NCBI GenBank assembly: GCA_027486495.1
Contig: JAIXOZ010000146.1
Coordinates: 1 to 64,000, forward strand
Length of the DNA: 64,000 nt
Source of the DNA: Comamonadaceae bacterium
GTDB taxonomy: Bacteria; Pseudomonadota; Gammaproteobacteria; Burkholderiales; Burkholderiaceae_C
Direction: 5' to 3'
Each line of letters starts with the position of its first letter. Position 1 is the stretch's first letter. Positions 59,932-64,000 of this stretch are shown one piece after another. The notes below the pieces were generated by a model that searched no databases, was not told the origin of the DNA, and saw nothing but the letters and a program-made list of their open reading frames with translations. Made by a program: the position numbers and the translations under genes.

Positions 59932-61358
59932 AACACGCGATCCGAAAAATACATTTCATTGGCGTGGGTGGCTCGGGCATGAGCGGCATTGCTGAAGTGT
60001 TGTTGAACCTGGGCTACCAAATCTCAGGTTCAGATTTGAACGACAGCGCCACCCTGCAACGCTTGGCCGCTTTGGGCATTGAAACGCATGTGGGCCACAA
60101 CCCTGGTAACGTTCAAGACGCTGATGCGGTGGTGACGTCGACCGCCGTAAAAGCTGATAACCCTGAGGTGCTGGCTGCGCGAGCACGCCACATCCCCATC
60201 GTTCCGCGTGCTGTCATGTTGGCCGAACTCATGCGCATGAAGCAAGGCATCGCGATTGCTGGAACACATGGCAAAACCACCACCACCAGTTTGGTGGCCA
60301 GCGTCTTGGCTGAGGCAGGACTGGACCCCACGTTTGTGATCGGTGGCCGCTTAAACAGCGCTGGTGCCAACGCCAAGCTGGGTACGGGCGACTACATCGT
60401 GGTCGAGGCCGACGAGTCTGATGCATCCTTCTTGAACCTGCTGCCCGTGATGGCGGTGGTGACCAACATCGATGCCGACCACATGGAAACCTATGGCCAC
60501 GACCTGGGCAAACTCAAGGCGGCATTTGTGGAGTTTTTGCACCGCATGCCGTTTTACGGCACAGCCATCGTTTGCTCAGACGATCCAGGCGTTCAGTCCA
60601 TTGTGGACACCATTGCCCGCCCCGTGACCACTTACGGATTGCGCGAAGGTGCGCAGGTTCGTGCGGTCGACGTGCGGGCAGAAAAAGAGCGCATGCACTT
60701 TACGGTTCAGCGGCGCAACGGCGTGACCCTGCCTGATTTGCCCATAGTGTTGAACTTGCCTGGTGAGCACAACGTGCTCAATGCCTTGGCTGCGATCGCG
60801 GTGGCCGTGGAGTTGGGTGTGGATGACGCGGCGGTGCAAAGCGCCTTGGCCCGCTTCAAGGGTGTCGGTCGGCGATTTCAGCACTATGGCGATGTGCCCA
60901 CCGCCGATGGCCAGGGACAATTCACCGTCATCGATGATTACGGGCACCATCCGGTGGAAATGGCCGCCACGCTGGCTGCAGCCCGTGGGGCATTTCCAGA
61001 TCGGCGATTGGTGCTGGCTTTTCAGCCGCACCGCTACAGCCGAACGCGTGATTGCTTCGAAGACTTTGTCAAAGTTATTGGCCAAGGTTGTGACAGTGTG
61101 TTGCTTTCCGAAGTCTATGCCGCGGGCGAGGCCCCCATCGTGGCTGCAGATGGTCGATCGCTGGCCCGAGCGTTGCGGGTGGCGGGCAAGGTGGAGCCGG
61201 TGTTTGTGGACCAAATCGCTGATATGCCCAAAGCCGTGATGAACAACGCGCGCGATGGCGATGTGCTCATCTGCATGGGTGCGGGCTCAATTGGTGCCAC
61301 ACCTGCTCAAGTGGTGGCATGGGCCACAAAAAACCAATCCAATGGGGTGGGTCCATGA
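59928..61358 (+). CDS. murC: UDP-MurNAc:L-alanine ligase MurC
   Basis: [32 protein letters not shown]. Confidence 0.96.
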   Translation: MKHAIRKIHFIGVGGSGMSGIAEVLLNLGYQISGSDLNDSATLQRLAALGIETHVGHNPGNVQDADAVVTSTAVKADNPEVLAARARHIPIVPRAVMLAELMRMKQGIAIAGTHGKTTTTSLVASVLAEAGLDPTFVIGGRLNSAGANAKLGTGDYIVVEADESDASFLNLLPVMAVVTNIDADHMETYGHDLGKLKAAFVEFLHRMPFYGTAIVCSDDPGVQSIVDTIARPVTTYGLREGAQVRAVDVRAEKERMHFTVQRRNGVTLPDLPIVLNLPGEHNVLNALAAIAVAVELGVDDAAVQSALARFKGVGRRFQHYGDVPTADGQGQFTVIDDYGHHPVEMAATLAAARGAFPDRRLVLAFQPHRYSRTRDCFEDFVKVIGQGCDSVLLSEVYAAGEAPIVAADGRSLARALRVAGKVEPVFVDQIADMPKAVMNNARDGDVLICMGAGSIGATPAQVVAWATKNQSNGVGP

Positions 61359-62347
61359 ACCAACAAATCATGAAGTCGGAGAAGAATAATTTGACCGATC
61401 TGGGCAAGGTAGCGGTGTTGATGGGTGGACGCTCGGCCGAGCGTGAAGTGTCATTGATGTCAGGGCAGGGTGTGCTCCAGGCCCTGTTGACCGCTGGCGT
61501 GAACGCGCAAGCATTTGATCCATCGCAACGCGATATGAGCGAACTCAAACGCGAGGGTTTCAACCGGTGCTTCATTGCATTGCATGGTCGTTACGGGGAG
61601 GACGGGACCGTGCAAGGTGCGCTGGAGTTGCTCGGAGTGCCCTATACCGGCTCGGGCGTGATGGCTTCGAGCATGGCCATGGACAAAGTGATGACCAAAC
61701 GGGTTTGGCGGACCGAGGGTTTGCCCACGCCGAACCATGTGTTGCTGCATCCCTCGCAAATCGACTCGGTGTCAGCGCAAGACTTGGTCGCCACACTGGG
61801 TTTGCCGCTCATTGTGAAACCTGCACGCGAAGGATCGTCCATTGGCGTGACCAAGGTAAAGTCTGCGCAAGACTTGCGCGCCGCATTGTTGGCCGCAGCA
61901 GCTTGCGACCATGACATTTTGTGCGAACAGTGCATTGTCGGCGATGAGGTTACTTGTCCAGTGTTGGGGGCGGGGAAGGAGGCTCGCGCCTTGCCAGTGA
62001 TCCGCATCGTGGCGCCAGATGGCAACTACGACTACCAGAACAAATATTTCACTGACGACACCCAATACTTGGTCCCCAGTGGTTTGTCTGCTGCCGAAGA
62101 AGGTGCTATTCAGGCGTTGGTGGTCAAGGCCTACCAAGTACTCGGCTGTAGAGGTTGGGGTCGTATCGATGTGATGATCGACCGAGCCACACGCCAACCG
62201 TATTTGCTCGAGATCAACACATCTCCCGGCATGACAAGCCATTCATTGGTACCCATGTCAGCGGCGGCGGATGGCATGGACTACCTGGCGTTGTGCGTCA
62301 ATTTGTTGGTCGACGCCGAACTGGATTACAGGGAGTCTGCAGCGTGA
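61355..62347 (+). CDS. ddl: D-alanine:D-alanine ligase
   Basis: [33 protein letters not shown]. Confidence 0.95.
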   Translation: MNQQIMKSEKNNLTDLGKVAVLMGGRSAEREVSLMSGQGVLQALLTAGVNAQAFDPSQRDMSELKREGFNRCFIALHGRYGEDGTVQGALELLGVPYTGSGVMASSMAMDKVMTKRVWRTEGLPTPNHVLLHPSQIDSVSAQDLVATLGLPLIVKPAREGSSIGVTKVKSAQDLRAALLAAAACDHDILCEQCIVGDEVTCPVLGAGKEARALPVIRIVAPDGNYDYQNKYFTDDTQYLVPSGLSAAEEGAIQALVVKAYQVLGCRGWGRIDVMIDRATRQPYLLEINTSPGMTSHSLVPMSAAADGMDYLALCVNLLVDAELDYRESAA

Positions 62348-63111
62348 AAAAGCCTGTGCCCTTGCCAACCGATGTTCGCCTCATGCGCATGGCCACAGCT
62401 TGGCTGGTGGTGGTGTTCGTGGTGTTGGCTTTTGCTGGCTTGGCGGGATGGTTGCTGCGGCACCCTGCCTTTGAATTGCAAGCCATCACTGTGCAAGGCG
62501 AGGTCGATCGCAATAATGCTTTCATCTTCCGAACTCAAGTGCTGCCCAAACTGAAAGGTAATTTCTTTAGTATGGATCTTGACAAGACGCGTCAAGCTTT
62601 CGAGGCCGTGCCGTGGGTCCGCATGGCAATCGTGCACCGAGATTTCCCCAACCGGATACGCACTGTGTTGTTGGAGCACCAACCCATTGCAATATGGGGC
62701 GATGAGGGGTCCAACACCATGGTCAATGAACAGGGACAAGTCTTTGAGGCCAGCCTGGAGGACAGCGATGCCGAGCGCTTGCCACGCATGAAGGGCCCTG
62801 AGCACGGGTCATTGGAAGTGGCCCGCATGTACTTGGCCTTGAATCCGAGATTTAAGGAGTCGAACATGTCCATAGAGATGATCGAGTTGACGTCACGCGG
62901 AAGTTGGCGTGTCGAAACAAATAATGGTGCATGGATCGAACTGGGCCAAGGCACAGCCACAGAGTTGACGCAAAAGCTGTCGGTGTTTTTGTCGACGTTG
63001 TCGCAGGTGACTGCGAGTTACCAGCGGACACCCGCCGCTTTGATCAGTGCCGATTTGCGGCACAAAAATGGATATGCCCTGCATTTGCAAGGTGTGACGA
63101 CGGTGGAATAA
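62344..63111 (+). CDS. ftsQ: Cell division protein FtsQ
   Basis: Single TM then POTRA-like [26 protein letters not shown] start; between ddl and ftsA. Confidence 0.92.
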   Translation: MKKPVPLPTDVRLMRMATAWLVVVFVVLAFAGLAGWLLRHPAFELQAITVQGEVDRNNAFIFRTQVLPKLKGNFFSMDLDKTRQAFEAVPWVRMAIVHRDFPNRIRTVLLEHQPIAIWGDEGSNTMVNEQGQVFEASLEDSDAERLPRMKGPEHGSLEVARMYLALNPRFKESNMSIEMIELTSRGSWRVETNNGAWIELGQGTATELTQKLSVFLSTLSQVTASYQRTPAALISADLRHKNGYALHLQGVTTVE

Positions 63112-63164
63112 GAACAAGCTTGAAGTGATCAAGGTGCGCAAATCAAACGGAAACGGTGGTTGAT

Positions 63165-64000
63165 ATGGCTAGAGAATACAAAGATCTGGTGATTGGTTTG
63201 GACATTGGAACATCCAAAGTGATGGCCGTGGTGGCCGAGGTAATGCCGGATGGCGAGCTCAAGATCGCAGGACTGGGTATTGCCCCGGGCAATGGACTCA
63301 AGCGGGGTGTGGTGGTCAATATCGACGCCACAGTGCAAAGCATTCAACAGGCCTTGAAAGAGGCCGAATTGATGGCCGATTGCAAGATCACGAGAGTCAA
63401 TTGCGGCATCACGGGAAGCCATATACGCGGCATCAACTCCAGTGGCATGGTGGCCATCAAAGACAAAGAGGTTAGCCAGGCCGATTTGGCCAGGGTGATG
63501 GAGACGGCGCGTGCCATCAACATCTCCAGTGACCAGCGGCTACTGCTGGTGGCCCCTCAGGAGTTTGTGATCGACAACCAGGAAGTGAAAGAGCCCATCG
63601 GCATGAGCGGCATGCGCCTTGAAGCAAAGGTGCATATCGTGACCGGTGCCCAAAGCGCCGCTGAAAACATCATCAAGTGCGTACGTCGTTGCGGTCTCGA
63701 AGTGGACCAACTGCTGCTCAACCCCCAATCGTCGAGCTTGGCGGTCTTGTCTGCCGATGAGCGGGAGTTGGGCGTGGTCTGCGTAGACATTGGCGCGGGC
63801 ACGACCGATGTGGCGATCTTTGCCAATGGTTCCATCCGGCACACGGCCGTTATTCCAATTGCCGGCGATCTGATCACCAGCGACATAGCCATGGCCTTGC
63901 GCACACCCACCAAAGACGCCGAAGACATCAAGGTCGAGAGCGGATACGCCAAGCAGTTGCTGGCCGACCCCGATGCACAAGTGGAGGTGCCGGGCTTGGG
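63165..64000 (+). CDS. ftsA: Cell division protein FtsA (partial, continues beyond the window)
   Basis: Read from sequence: MAREYKDLVIGLDIGTSKVMAVVAEV...VVCVDIGAGTTDVAIF. Confidence 0.94.
   Translation, partial: MAREYKDLVIGLDIGTSKVMAVVAEVMPDGELKIAGLGIAPGNGLKRGVVVNIDATVQSIQQALKEAELMADCKITRVNCGITGSHIRGINSSGMVAIKDKEVSQADLARVMETARAINISSDQRLLLVAPQEFVIDNQEVKEPIGMSGMRLEAKVHIVTGAQSAAENIIKCVRRCGLEVDQLLLNPQSSSLAVLSADERELGVVCVDIGAGTTDVAIFANGSIRHTAVIPIAGDLITSDIAMALRTPTKDAEDIKVESGYAKQLLADPDAQVEVPGL

Overview
64 kb from a high-GC betaproteobacterial chromosome. It looks like Burkholderiales/Comamonadaceae, judged from gene order and protein style; no database search was run. Left part (0-21 kb): MFS and Bcr/CflA transporters; metW-metX behind a SAM-II-like riboswitch with an intrinsic terminator; a FNT channel; a cytochrome b / diheme cytochrome c / SHP(DUF1924) / PepSY / two-component module; two YceI proteins with cytochrome b561; a LigB-type dioxygenase divergent from a LysR regulator; ALDH; pcp; lipocalin; SDR; an isocitrate-lyase/PEP-mutase family protein; a Bug receptor; and a GntR regulator. 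Middle part (about 21.9-35.6 kb): a visibly AT-richer accessory island. It carries a three-component Rieske ring-hydroxylating oxygenase system (oxygenase, Rieske ferredoxin, N-terminal-ferredoxin reductase), a Zn alcohol dehydrogenase, a His-rich CobW GTPase, an IclR regulator, two class II aldolase-family proteins, an AroE-like dehydrogenase and a 4,5-dihydroxyphthalate-decarboxylase-like protein. It also carries gene debris: an internally deleted Rieske oxygenase, a MarR gene with an in-frame stop, an IS5-type transposase stub and solute-binding-protein remnants. A near-identical palindrome precedes both the iclR operon and the ferredoxin/oxygenase divergent promoter, which suggests a common IclR regulon. 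Right part (35.7-64 kb): an FAD monooxygenase/DUF2783/VOC operon, cysteine synthase, rnpB, an IscR-like regulator lacking the Cys ligands, a pseudouridine-synthase-like protein lacking the catalytic Asp, a NUDIX-MBL fusion, dapF-DUF484-xerC, cobW-dksA, and the dcw cluster (mraZ to ftsA, running off the window). The main candidates for new biology are the IclR-controlled Rieske oxygenase island with its CobW partner, and a covarying AGGG-loop REP-like hairpin family.
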